DNA of 23,885 nt from Sphingopyxis sp. (lineage in GTDB: Bacteria; Pseudomonadota; Alphaproteobacteria; Sphingomonadales; Sphingomonadaceae), in contig JACEST010000011.1 in the NCBI GenBank assembly GCA_013911715.1, forward strand, positions 1 to 23,885, written 5' to 3'. The translations under genes were made by a program, and so were the position numbers. Below the pieces are notes generated by a model. The model made no database searches. It was not told where the DNA came from and saw only the letters and a list, made by a program, of their open reading frames with translations. This document shows positions 1-8,100 of the stretch, one piece after another (the first letter of the stretch is position 1; every line of letters starts with the position of its first letter).

Positions 1-624
1 GGCTTTGACCGTGCGGGCCATGTCGATAAGCAGATCGCGGAAGGGCTGCGGCGTTCCGATGCGTGGCGAGCTGTCTGTTCCGCCGCCGCGCGCGCCAACT
101 TCGCCAAGCCGCTTTGCCCTGGCTAAGCCCATGCGATCGATAACAGCCGGGTCCAGTTTGGCCTCGCTCTTGCCCCAATCCAGTTCGGGCAGATCGCAGC
201 GCACCGCATAAAGCCATGTCGGCTTGCGGGCATAGTGACCATAGCGCCCTTGCTCTACACAGCACGTCCAGCCGCCGTCCCAATCAGCCATGACCCAGCC
301 GCCCGTTCGCGCTGGGGCATTTAGCCCAAAGTGCGCCCATGCGTGGCTGCCGTGAGGATGCTCTAGCACCCCCCCCCATGTGCGAACGGATGCGAGTGCA
401 GCAGCGAAACAGCCGCCATCATCGCCTTTAACCTTGCGCTGCCCGGTGCGCTTGACGGTCAAGGGCTGGCCGAACCACATCTTGCCCCAACGCTGGCAGG
501 GAGGATGCGCGACAACCGGCCACGGACCATCATAGAGCCGCGCGTCCCGTTGCTGGTCCCAAGGGTCCACATCGGGCAAATCCCAATAGCAGCCGCCCTT
601 CTCGACATAGAGCGCCGCAATCAC
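1..624 (-). CDS. Phage-type conserved hypothetical protein, possibly methylase-like (3' end cut by window)
   Basis: I translated this reading frame directly: 208 codons stay open from a GTG start to the left edge, so the C-terminus lies outside the window. The GTG overlaps the stop of the preceding 31-residue gene (GTGA), which decides the start. The protein opens IAALYVEKGGCYWDLPDVDP and contains VVAHPPCQRWG and later GGVLEHPHGSHAW. This pattern resembles a conserved protein common in phages and prophages. The HPPC motif recalls the PPC motif of cytosine methyltransferases and LEHP the ENV motif, but that is an inference and no complete methylase motif set is visible. A run of nine G on the coding strand (369-377) lies inside the gene and could allow slippage. 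It probably belongs to a minus-strand phage gene cluster continuing to the left. Confidence 0.75.
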   Translation of the reverse strand, partial: MIAALYVEKGGCYWDLPDVDPWDQQRDARLYDGPWPVVAHPPCQRWGKMWFGQPLTVKRTGQRKVKGDDGGCFAAALASVRTWGGVLEHPHGSHAWAHFGLNAPARTGGWVMADWDGGWTCCVEQGRYGHYARKPTWLYAVRCDLPELDWGKSEAKLDPAVIDRMGLARAKRLGEVGARGGGTDSSPRIGTPQPFRDLLIDMARTVKA

Positions 625-716
625 AACCCATCCCCCATCCACGCCACCACAGCAGGCACAATCAGCACAGCAAGGGTGATGAGGAGGATGGCGAGAGCGC
701 GGAGAAAGTGGGTCAT
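621..716 (-). CDS. Small membrane protein, 31 residues, phage-type cluster
   Basis: The ATG overlaps the stop of the upstream gene (ATGA at 716-713) and the stop overlaps the GTG of the downstream gene (GTGA at 624-621). The translation is MTHFLRALAILLITLAVLIV followed by PAVVAWMGDGL. It is essentially one hydrophobic segment of about 20 residues behind a short basic N-terminus, so it should sit in the inner membrane. Position in a phage-type gene string would fit a small spanin, holin or membrane accessory, but nothing in the sequence identifies it. The double 4-base overlap suggests it is translated by coupling between its neighbours and is the main argument that it is real. Confidence 0.55.
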   Translation of the reverse strand: MTHFLRALAILLITLAVLIVPAVVAWMGDGL

Positions 717-1189
717 GGCGCGATCTCCCCACAGCCGCGGCCTACTTGCCCAGTATCGCGCTCGTCAACAAAGTCGCGCCAGTGCCGCCATCCTTGCGGG
801 CAATGGAAACCCCATTCGCGCAGCTTCGGGCCGGTGATGAAAAGCGACACCGCATTTTGACCTGGCAGGACTTCAAGGCGGTGCGCGTCGGTGGCTTTGC
901 GGGTAACAATGTCGCCAGCCGACCGGACAAACGCACCTGTCGGTGTGTGCTCGACATAGGAGCCGATCAAAAGCTGGCTGGTGTTATCCCAAGGATGGTC
1001 ATGCAGCGCTCGGTCATCGTCGCTGCGGTTGATTTCGTGCAGATAGACGTTGCAACCATCGTTGCGCGGGACAATCCACCAGCGGCGCAGATAATTGTCG
1101 CCGATAATGAAATCAGGAACGCGCACCTGAATTATACCGCGCGCCCATGCCTGCAAATCTTCCAGCGAGGCGGTATAGGTGCCGCTCAT
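713..1189 (-). CDS. Phage-type cupin-like hypothetical protein
   Basis: This 158-residue protein has a central stretch around residues 55-110 reading RALHDHPWDN, then LIGSYVEHTP and further on HRLEVLPGQNAVSLFITGPK. The HDHPW motif followed by a glycine-rich turn and a later HRLE segment is typical of small cupin or cysteine-dioxygenase-like proteins often seen in phage genomes; the histidines would be metal ligands. No enzymatic role can be assigned. Its stop overlaps the start of the small membrane protein by four bases, so the three minus-strand genes form one transcription unit running left. It is the right-most gene before the tRNA-derived junction at 1330, fitting the edge of an integrated phage or phage-like island. 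Confidence 0.7.
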   Translation of the reverse strand: MSGTYTASLEDLQAWARGIIQVRVPDFIIGDNYLRRWWIVPRNDGCNVYLHEINRSDDDRALHDHPWDNTSQLLIGSYVEHTPTGAFVRSAGDIVTRKATDAHRLEVLPGQNAVSLFITGPKLREWGFHCPQGWRHWRDFVDERDTGQVGRGCGEIAP

Positions 1190-1329
1190 AGCGCCGCCCC
1201 ATCAAGACAGTGCTCCAAAGTTCGCAATGAACCTCGACCGTGACCGGAACGCGAACAGATGGCGCCAAACCCTCTGCCCGTGCGCTGCCGTGCGACGGAT
1301 AACTGCGCTATGCGATCAGGAGCATCGTT

Positions 1330-1374
1330 TTCGGGAGGCAGGGGCCGGAGGTTCGAATCCTCTCTCCCCGACCA
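1330..1374 (+). other. 3' half of tRNA-Pro(CGG), putative attachment site of an integrated element
   Basis: From the anticodon loop onward the sequence follows tRNA numbering exactly: loop TTCGGGA (1330-1336, anticodon CGG), 3' anticodon strand GGCAG, variable GGGCC, T-stem GGAGG, loop TTCGAAT, CCTCT, then acceptor strand CTCCCCG, discriminator A and encoded CCA (1372-1374). A CTCCCCG-A-CCA end with C1:G72 is typical of bacterial tRNA-Pro. The required 5' partner strands (CGGGGAG and CTGCC) are absent. Upstream, 1296-1329 is only loosely tRNA-like (CGG, GCGC and GAGCA at suitable spacing) and cannot form the stems. Tyrosine-recombinase elements that enter tRNA genes leave exactly such a 3' fragment at the distal end, with the element on the side of the missing half, here the left. 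Confidence 0.75.
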
Positions 1375-1383
1375 TTATATCGG

Positions 1384-1407
1384 CGACTAATAAGTCGTTG
1401 TTTTTAT
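1384..1407 (+). terminator. Short Rho-independent terminator after the tRNA-Pro fragment
   Basis: A perfect stem CGACT / AGTCG (1384-1388 and 1393-1397) with loop AATA is followed by TTGTTTTTATT. It stands 10 bases after the encoded CCA, the usual place for a tRNA terminator. The stem is only five pairs (extendable by G:U), so strength is uncertain. Confidence 0.5.
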
Positions 1408-1476
1408 TGAAAAAAATCAACCATTTTTGACCTGTGCAGGAACTGTGTAGATTTTTTTTGGTCTGCTTCGAGTTTC

Positions 1477-1828
1477 GGCGGCGTAATCCCGCCGCTTCCA
1501 TCCCGAGAATCGACCGACAATTGGTCCACCCGAAGGGCGGACGGAAACACAGCGAACGTATAGCAGCAAGCCCATCAGCCTTTGTTGGCCGCGCACGCCT
1601 CGTCTTGATGTCTGCGCGAGCGATCTTGGCATTGCGTCCCATACCGTGCGGGAAATTGTTCACTCTGTCCGACACAAGGCGCAATCCTGCGAAGCGGCGG
1701 ATGTCATCGCCCGAACGCATCTGGCAGAAATAGACCGCAAGATCGGCGACCTCGCCGCTCTGCGAACCGAACTCGACTGTGTGTTCGAGATCAAAACTGT
1801 AACTTTCCGAAAGGGTAATGCGAATTGA
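1477..1828 (+). pseudogene. Decayed MerR-family transcriptional regulator
   Basis: The end of this stretch reads QSCEAADVIARTHLAEIDRK then IGDLAALRTELD in one frame (about 1694-1788). This matches the C-terminal dimerisation helix of MerR-family metal regulators. Upstream, typical MerR pieces appear in different frames: VIPPLPSR near 1483-1506, RTYS at 1553-1564, ARLVLMSAR near 1592-1620, then SDLGI at 1619-1633. This implies at least two frameshifts. The N-terminal helix-turn-helix and a start codon cannot be found, and the natural C-terminus is replaced by an unrelated tail. It sits just upstream of the copper operon in the same orientation, so it may be a relic of a former metal regulator. 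Assignment is by eye; the C-terminal match is much stronger than the N-terminal one. Confidence 0.55.
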
Positions 1829-1853
1829 CAATCATCCTCCATCCGCCCATTTT
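1825..1853 (+). promoter_or_regulatory. Candidate sigma-70-type promoter of the copper operon
   Basis: A consensus TTGACA (1825-1830) is followed after 17 bases by CATTTT (1848-1853), ten bases before the ATG at 1863. The -35 box is perfect, the -10 weak. No MerR-type dyad is visible between the boxes. A transcript from here would have a very short leader. Confidence 0.35.
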
Positions 1854-1862
1854 AGGTTTCGA

Positions 1863-2234
1863 ATGAAAACACTGTTTCGCCATCTCTTGCTGCTTGGGGC
1901 CATGTTTGGCCTCTTGTGGCAAGGCGTGGCCTATGCGTCGCCGCCTTGCGCGGAGATGCAGCAGGAGCAAAGCGCCGCCGCCTCGGCGATGGCGGGCATG
2001 GCGGATTGCATGGAAGCCGAAAAGCAATCGCGCGACAATGCGCCGCCCTGCAAGGATATGAAGGCTGGCTGCTTTGCTATGGTCGGCTGCACGTCGCTGG
2101 TGGGGCTTGGCGCATTGCCAATTGCCGTTGATGCGCCGGTCAGTGCCACTTCCTCCTTTGACTTGGCTGCAAGCCCGGTCCTGATCGGGCGCAACGAAGC
2201 TCCCATACCCGATCCCCCCTCTATCCTTGGCTGA
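1863..2234 (+). CDS. Exported Cys/Met-rich small protein, head of copper operon
   Basis: I place the start at the ATG of MKTLFRHLLLLGAMFGLLWQ because it begins a clear signal peptide (cleavage probably after GVAYA); an earlier GTG would add a non-hydrophobic leader. The 123-residue product has the mature region ASPPCAEMQQEQ, then a run of Met and Cys (MAGMADCMEAE, PPCKDMKAGCFAMVGC). That composition suits periplasmic Cu(I)/Ag(I) binding. A second hydrophobic stretch (SLVGLGALPIAV) might anchor it in the membrane. I recognise no named domain. It is the first gene of the string leading into cusCBA, 69 bases before the next gene, with a strong hairpin in that gap. Metal binding is inferred from composition and context, not from a known family. 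Confidence 0.75.
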   Translation: MKTLFRHLLLLGAMFGLLWQGVAYASPPCAEMQQEQSAAASAMAGMADCMEAEKQSRDNAPPCKDMKAGCFAMVGCTSLVGLGALPIAVDAPVSATSSFDLAASPVLIGRNEAPIPDPPSILG

Positions 2235-2242
2235 ACCAACGG

Positions 2243-2274
2243 GCGTCCGGCAGCTTTGATGCTGCTGCGGACGC
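2243..2274 (+). other. Stable intercistronic hairpin (12-bp stem, 2-base bulge)
   Basis: Arms GCGTCCG-GCAGC (2243-2254) and GCTGC-TG-CGGACGC (2261-2274) pair fully apart from a TG bulge around the loop TTTGAT. AAAATT follows instead of a T-run, so it is not a canonical terminator. It could shield the upstream message or tune expression of downstream genes. Confidence 0.6.
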
Positions 2275-2302
2275 AAAATTGATTCAACCAAGGATATTCA
2301 AC

Positions 2303-2569
2303 ATGAAAATTTTACTGACTATCGCTGCAACACTTGCGGCATTCACCTCCGTATCGGCTCAAGCGGCAAATGATCGCGGCCCCGGCCACTATGAATGGCA
2401 ATCGCGCCCGACACCGGGACCGAATAAATCCAACCTGCCTTCGCGCGTCCGGGTATGGGTCAAGGATGACCAGGCCCGCATGGCCAATTGCGATTGCGAC
2501 ATGATGAAGGTCGCTGCTGCCGATTGCATGATGATGCCCGGCAAAGGCGCTGCTCCCTCCAACGGCTGA
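2303..2569 (+). CDS. Exported small protein with Cys/Met cluster, copper operon
   Basis: The start MKILLTIAATLAAFTSVSAQ gives a good signal peptide with cleavage near SAQA, and AAGGA lies upstream at 2289-2293, a rather distant ribosome site. The 88-residue precursor has a basic, proline-rich middle (RPTPGPNKSNLPSRVRVWV) and ends with a compact cluster NCDCDMMKVAAADCMMMPGK. Three Cys and several Met in about 20 residues form a plausible Cu(I)/Ag(I) site. I do not recognise a named domain. It lies between two strong hairpins in the gaps on either side, immediately before cusC. A periplasmic metal-buffer or chaperone role is inference from composition and position. Confidence 0.75.
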   Translation: MKILLTIAATLAAFTSVSAQAANDRGPGHYEWQSRPTPGPNKSNLPSRVRVWVKDDQARMANCDCDMMKVAAADCMMMPGKGAAPSNG

Positions 2570-2577
2570 CGGATGCT

Positions 2578-2610
2578 GCCCCGGTCCGCGCTTCGAGAGT
2601 GGGCCGGGGC
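2578..2610 (+). other. Stable intercistronic hairpin before cusC (10-bp GC stem)
   Basis: GCCCCGGTCC (2578-2587) pairs over ten positions (one G:U) with GGGCCGGGGC (2601-2610) around a 13-base loop. The sequence after it (GATCCCGTTCACCTTTC) has no proper T-run. It resembles a processing or attenuation hairpin between the small protein gene and cusC. Confidence 0.6.
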
Positions 2611-2649
2611 GATCCCGTTCACCTTTCAAAGTAATTGGGGGGATATTTC

Positions 2650-3876
2650 ATGCACAAAATTATTGGTGTGGCGCTGCTGTTGTTGCCTGTCACGCTTCAT
2701 GCCGAGCCGCTGACGTTCGATGCCGCTCTTCAGCGCGCGCAAAGCGAAGCTCCGAGTCTGAAAGGGCGTGAGGCAGGCGTTACCGCCGCGCAGTCTGCCG
2801 CGATTGCGGCTGACCGGCTTCCCGATCCGACGCTGGACGTCGGCATCCGGGATTTTCCCGTAACGGGACCAGATGCCGGACGCTTCAATCGCGACGATTT
2901 CACCATGACGACGATTGGCGTGAGCCAGCAGTTCATCAATCCTGCCAAACGCCACGCACGCGCCGCGCGAGCGGGTGCTGATATTGGCATCGCCGAAGCC
3001 GGGGTTGAGGTGGAAGCGCGGAACATCCGTTTGGAAACCGCGCTCGCGTGGGTCGATCTTTATTACGGAGAGCGGCAACTGAACGAACTCAAATTGCTCG
3101 ATCAAAGCCTGAGCGACCTCCAATCGACGGTGACCGCGCGGCTTACCTCGGGCAGTGCGCGGCCTTCTCAATCCCTCGAACCAGACCAATTACGTGCGCA
3201 AGTGAACGACCGGCGCATTGCATTGGTGGCTGAGATTGCCAAGGCACGAGCGAGGCTGTCACGTTACACTGGTGATCCCGATCCTTCTGTCGCTGGAGCG
3301 CCGCCTGAACTCACGATCAATCGGGCCGCGTTGCTCGCAGGCGTTGGTGATTTACCAAGCCTGCGCTCGCTCGATGCCCAAACCGCAGCAATGGATGCCG
3401 AAACCAGATTGGCACGGGCCGACAAGACGCCTGACTGGAAAGTCAGCGCAACTTACGGTCGCCGTGAACCCAATTTCGGCGATCTATTCTCGGTCGGTGT
3501 CTCGATTGACCTTCCGCTGTTCGGGCGCAAGCGCCAAGACCCTAAAATCGCGGCACGGGCAAGCGAGGCCGAGCGCGCCCGCTTCGACCGGCTGGCTGGT
3601 GAACGCGAGGCAATTGCGGCGCTGGAAAGTGACTTGGCCGAACATGCCATGCACCACGCGCGTCTGGAGAATGCGCGCGATAATCTGGTGCCGCTTGCCC
3701 GGAAGCGGGCAAAGCTCGACTTTGACAGCTACGGTGCTGGCACCGTCGATCTGGGAACGGCGTTGCTGGCAACGCTCACGGTTGCCGAGGCCGAAGTCGA
3801 TTTGCTCGTCCGCGAGGCCGAAGTCGCCCGCGACGCTATTCGTATCAACATAACTTATGCGGGAGATCGGCCATGA
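2650..3876 (+). CDS. cusC: CusC/CzcC-like outer-membrane efflux channel (TolC family)
   Basis: This 408-residue protein is the outer-membrane duct of a tripartite heavy-metal exporter. The chosen ATG follows GGGGGGA by six bases and begins a signal peptide MHKIIGVALLLLPVTLHA; an in-frame TTG five codons earlier is less likely. The mature part shows two TolC-type repeats: LTFDAALQRAQSEAPSLKGR with PDPTLDVGI early, and a second half with WKVSATYGRREPNFGDLFSV, VSIDLPLF and a long coiled-coil. There is no lipobox, unlike E. coli CusC, which is lipid-anchored. The stop overlaps the cusB start (ATGA, 3873-3876), so channel and adaptor are translationally coupled. Family is certain; the Cu/Ag assignment follows from its partners. 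Confidence 0.92.
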   Translation: MHKIIGVALLLLPVTLHAEPLTFDAALQRAQSEAPSLKGREAGVTAAQSAAIAADRLPDPTLDVGIRDFPVTGPDAGRFNRDDFTMTTIGVSQQFINPAKRHARAARAGADIGIAEAGVEVEARNIRLETALAWVDLYYGERQLNELKLLDQSLSDLQSTVTARLTSGSARPSQSLEPDQLRAQVNDRRIALVAEIAKARARLSRYTGDPDPSVAGAPPELTINRAALLAGVGDLPSLRSLDAQTAAMDAETRLARADKTPDWKVSATYGRREPNFGDLFSVGVSIDLPLFGRKRQDPKIAARASEAERARFDRLAGEREAIAALESDLAEHAMHHARLENARDNLVPLARKRAKLDFDSYGAGTVDLGTALLATLTVAEAEVDLLVREAEVARDAIRINITYAGDRP

Positions 3877-5108
3877 CCGACACGACACACGCAGCGCGGT
3901 GGCGTGCTGGAATACTGGCTGCGACTTTGATTGCCGGCGGTGGTGGATATTATCTGGGTCAGCGCGGGGATGCACCCGCCGCGCCTGCTAAAAGCGCAGA
4001 TGGCTGCGAGGCTCTTTATTACTACGATCCGATGTTTCCGCAGCAAAAATTCGACAAGCCCGGAAAATCGCCGTTCATGGATATGGAGCTTGAGCCCAAA
4101 TGTGCAGATGGCGGCAGCGCAGCTTCGGGGATGGCGCAGGGCGTTAGCATTGACCCGTCTGCCATGCAGAATTTGGGTATTCGAGTCGTCGCTGCACAAA
4201 TGGGAAGCCTTGCCGCTACGCTCAACGTCACCGGCACGGTCGATTTCAACCAGCGCGATGTAGCGAATATACAGGCGCGTTCGGGCGGTTTCGTGTCTCG
4301 CGTCTATGCCCGCGCGCCCGGTGATGTCGTGCGCGCAGGCTCCCCGATTGCCGACGTGCAATTGCCCGAATGGGGCGGCGCGCAAACCGAGTTTCTGAGC
4401 GTCAAGCGTCTCGGCAGGCCCGATTTGACTGCCGCCGCGCGCCAGCGGCTTCGACTGATGGGCATGTCGGACGGTCTGATTTCCAGCGTCGAGCGCAGCG
4501 GGCGAACCAATGGCACTATCACCATTACGTCGCCGATTTCAGGGGTGATTCAGACGCTTGATGCGCGCGCTGGCGTGACCTTGAGTCAAGGCCAGACTTT
4601 GGCACAAGTGACGGGGCTTGGCACGGTTTGGCTTAATGCCGCCGTTCCCGAAGCCCAGGCAGGCGCGGTTCGCATCGGACAAAGCGCCACCGCGACCCTC
4701 ACCGCATTTCCGGGCGAGACATTTGGCGGGCGGATCGTCGCCATCCTGCCAACCGCACAAGCCGATAGCCGCACGCTCACCGTTCGTATTGAGCTTGCCA
4801 ATCGCGGCGGTCGTCTTCGCCCAGGCATGTTTGCAGGCGTGGCGCTTGGCGGTGATGCAAGGCCAGCGCTGCTCGTTCCAAGCGAAGCCGTCATCCGCAC
4901 CGGCACACGCGCAATTGTAATGCTGGCAATGGGCGATGGCCGTTATCATCCGGCAGAAATCAGAACGGGCCGCGAAGGTGGCGGAAAGACGGAAATTATC
5001 GAAGGCTTGGCGGTTGGCGAGAAAGTTGTCGCGTCGGGTCAGTTCCTGCTCGATTCCGAAGCCAGCCTGACCGGCATTGAAGTTCGCCCACTTGGCGGTG
5101 CGAAATGA
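3873..5108 (+). CDS. cusB: CusB-like periplasmic adaptor of Cu/Ag RND efflux
   Basis: The 411-residue membrane-fusion protein has an N-terminal membrane helix (about residues 12-30) and then the heavy-metal-binding segment YYYDPMFPQQKFDKPGKSPF with MDMELEPKC. Met54, Met69 and Met71 have the same spacing (15, 2) as the Cu(I)-binding Met49/64/66 of E. coli CusB. Two cysteines (45 and 77) flank this segment, an uncommon addition that may strengthen binding. The remainder shows the barrel-sandwich (RSGGFVSRVYARAPGDVVRA), a short hairpin, and beta-barrel and membrane-proximal parts (LRPGMFAGVAL; GLAVGEKVVASGQFLLDSEA). It joins CusC and CusA and can pass metal to the pump. The start and stop each overlap a neighbour by four bases (ATGA). 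Confidence 0.93.
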   Translation: MTDTTHAARWRAGILAATLIAGGGGYYLGQRGDAPAAPAKSADGCEALYYYDPMFPQQKFDKPGKSPFMDMELEPKCADGGSAASGMAQGVSIDPSAMQNLGIRVVAAQMGSLAATLNVTGTVDFNQRDVANIQARSGGFVSRVYARAPGDVVRAGSPIADVQLPEWGGAQTEFLSVKRLGRPDLTAAARQRLRLMGMSDGLISSVERSGRTNGTITITSPISGVIQTLDARAGVTLSQGQTLAQVTGLGTVWLNAAVPEAQAGAVRIGQSATATLTAFPGETFGGRIVAILPTAQADSRTLTVRIELANRGGRLRPGMFAGVALGGDARPALLVPSEAVIRTGTRAIVMLAMGDGRYHPAEIRTGREGGGKTEIIEGLAVGEKVVASGQFLLDSEASLTGIEVRPLGGAK

Positions 5109-8100
5109 TCGAAGCCATCATCCGCTGGTCGGTAAAGGCACGTGGGCTTGTCGTGGTCGCTGCGCTCGTCCTAACGGTCATCGGCATTGGCGCGGTGCGA
5201 ACAACGCCGGTCGATGCGCTGCCCGATCTTTCCGATGTGCAGGTCATCATCCGCACGACGTATCCGGGGCAAGCGCCGCAGATTGTCGAGAATCAGGTTA
5301 CCTATCCGCTCACAACGACGATGCTGTCGGTTCCCGGTGCGCGTGTCGTGCGCGGTTATTCGTTCGTTGGCGACAGCTTTGTCTATGTGCTGTTTGAGGA
5401 TGGCACGGATTTATATTGGGCGCGCAGTCGCGTTCTGGAATATCTATCCCAAGTGCAAGGCCGCCTGCCAACGGGTGCGACCGCCTCACTCGGCCCCGAT
5501 GCGACCGGCGTAGGCTGGATTTACGAATATGCGTTGGTCGATAAAACCGGGCGGCATGATCTCGCGCAGCTCCGCAGCATTCAGGACTGGTTCCTGCGCT
5601 ATGAGTTGAAGGCTGTTCCCGGTGTGGCCGAAGTCGCCAGCATTGGGGGAATGGTCAAGCAATATCAGGTCGTGGTCGATCCGCAGAAACTTGCCTCTTA
5701 CGGTGTCACAGCAAGCGAAGTCTCCGACGCCATGAAACGCGCCAATCAGGAAACAGGCGGTGCGGTCGTTGAAATGGCCGAGGCTGAATATGTCGTCCGC
5801 GCCACCGGTTATCTCAAAACACTGGATGATTTCCGCGCGGTGCCGGTGCGCAGTGCGTCAGGCGGCATAGCTGTTACGGTCGGCGATGTTGCCACGGTGC
5901 AAATCGGTCCCGACATGCGGCGCGGGATTGCCGAATTGAATGGTGAAGGCGAAGTCGCAGGCGGCGTGATCGTCATGCGGCAGGGCAAGAACGCCCGCGA
6001 AGTCATCGAAGGCGTGCGAGCCAAGCTGGCAGAATTAAAGGCCGGTCTTCCCAAGGGTGTCGAGATTGTCACCACCTACGATCGTTCGGGCCTCATCGAC
6101 CGCGCGGTTGAGAACCTCACGTCCAAATTGTTCGAGGAGTTTGCAATCGTGGCGCTCGTCTGCGGGCTGTTCCTATGGCACGCAAGATCGGCGCTGGTGG
6201 CTATCCTCACGCTACCGCTTGGCATCCTGATCGCCTTCATCGTGATGCGGGTGCAAGGGTTGAACGCCAACATCCTGTCACTCGGCGGTATCGCGATTGC
6301 TATCGGCGCGATGGTCGATGCAGCGGTTGTGATGATTGAGAACGCCCACAAGCATCTCGAACGCTGGGCGCATGACAACCCAGACAGGGAATTGAAGGGC
6401 GAGGAACGCTGGCGAGTCATCACGGATGCCGCCGCCGAAGTTGGGCCAGCTCTCTTTCTGAGTCTGCTCATCATCACCTTCTCGTTCATCCCTATTTTCT
6501 CGTTGCAAGGGCAGGAAGGACGGTTGTTTGCGCCGCTCGCCTTCACCAAGACCTATGCGATGGCGGCGGCGGCAATATTGTCGATCACGCTGGTTCCGGT
6601 ACTGATGGGCTGGCTCATCCGGGGCAGGATTCCTGCCGAAGACAGTAACCCGATTAACCGTTGGCTAACCCGCATTTATCAGCCTGCGCTCGATTGGGTA
6701 TTGGAGAAGCCCAAACAAGCCTTACTGATTGCTGGCCTTATATTCGCATCCAGCCTGTGGCCGATCTGGCAGACCGGCGGCGAGTTCATGCCGCAAATGA
6801 ACGAAGGCGACTTGCTGTATATGCCCTCTGCGCTTCCGGGGATTTCTACGGCCAAAGCGTCGATGCTCCTCCAGCAAACTGACCGGCTTATCAAGACCGT
6901 GCCAGAGGTGGAAAGCGTGTTCGGCAAGGCAGGCCGCGCCGATACCGCAACCGACCCGGCACCGCTCGAAATGTTTGAAACCACGATCCGGTTCAAGCCG
7001 AAGAGCGAATGGCGTGCTGGCATGACTCAGGAAAAACTTATCGACGCGCTCGATGATGTCGTCAAAGTTCCGGGCCTCGCCAATTTCTGGATACCGCCGA
7101 TCCGTAACCGGATTGATATGCTGGCAACAGGGATCAAAAGCCCGATTGGTATCAAGGTGTCGGGCTCGAACCTCGAAGAGATAGACCGCACCGCGCGTGA
7201 GATCGAGGCGGTGGCAAAGACGGTGCCGGGGATCAGTTCGGCATTGGCCGAACGGCTTTCGGGCGGGCGCTATATCGACGTTGCCATCAACCGTGCGAGC
7301 GCCGCGCGCTACGGCATGAATGTCGCCGATGTGCAGGCCGTCGTATCAGGCGTAATCGGCGGCGAGGTGATCGGGCAAACCGTAGAGGGTTTGGCGCGCT
7401 ATCCCATCAATGTGCGCTACCCCCGCGAAATCCGTGACAGTCTGGACGACATAATCAATCTGCCGGTGCTGACGCCTTCACGCCAACAAATCACACTAGG
7501 AACGGTAGCCGATGTTCGCATCACCAACGGCCCGCCAATGCTGCGCAGCGAAAATGGCCGCCCCGCAACATGGGTGTATATCGACGGGCGTGGCCGCGCA
7601 CTCACCGAGATTGTCGGCGATCTGCAACGGGCTGTGGCAGAAAAGGTCAAGCTGCCGCCCGGAATCAGCGTTGCCTATACTGGCCAATTCGAGTTTCTGG
7701 AACGCGCAACACAACGGTTGAAGATCGTTGTCCCGGCGACCCTCCTCATCATTTTTGCGCTGCTCTACGCGACATTCCGCCGCTGGGATGAAGCCGCGCT
7801 CATCATGGCGACGTTGCCGTTCGCACTCACCGGCGGAGTATGGTTGCTCTATCTACTTGGCTATAATCAGTCAGTTGCAACCGGCGTCGGGTTCATCGCA
7901 CTGGCGGGGGTTTCTGCCGAGTTTGGCGTGGTGATGCTGATCTACCTCAAACACGCGCTGGCCGAGCGTAAACCCGAAGATGTCGAGATTGCTGTCCGCG
8001 AAGGCGCGCTTCTGCGCGTCCGGCCAAAGGCAATGACAGTGGCAGTGATCCTTGCCGGTCTATTTCCGATCCTGATCGGCAGCGGCACCGGCTCCGAAGT

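Noticed and set aside
1296..1374. Complete functional tRNA-Pro gene
   Set aside because: The 5' acceptor strand (CGGATAA) and 5' anticodon strand (TCGTT) do not pair with CTCCCCG and GGCAG; only the 3' half is intact.
1316..1831. Long minus-strand reading frame across the tRNA fragment and MerR relic
   Set aside because: It runs antisense through the tRNA 3' half and the regulator remnant, and its translation has no recognisable domain.
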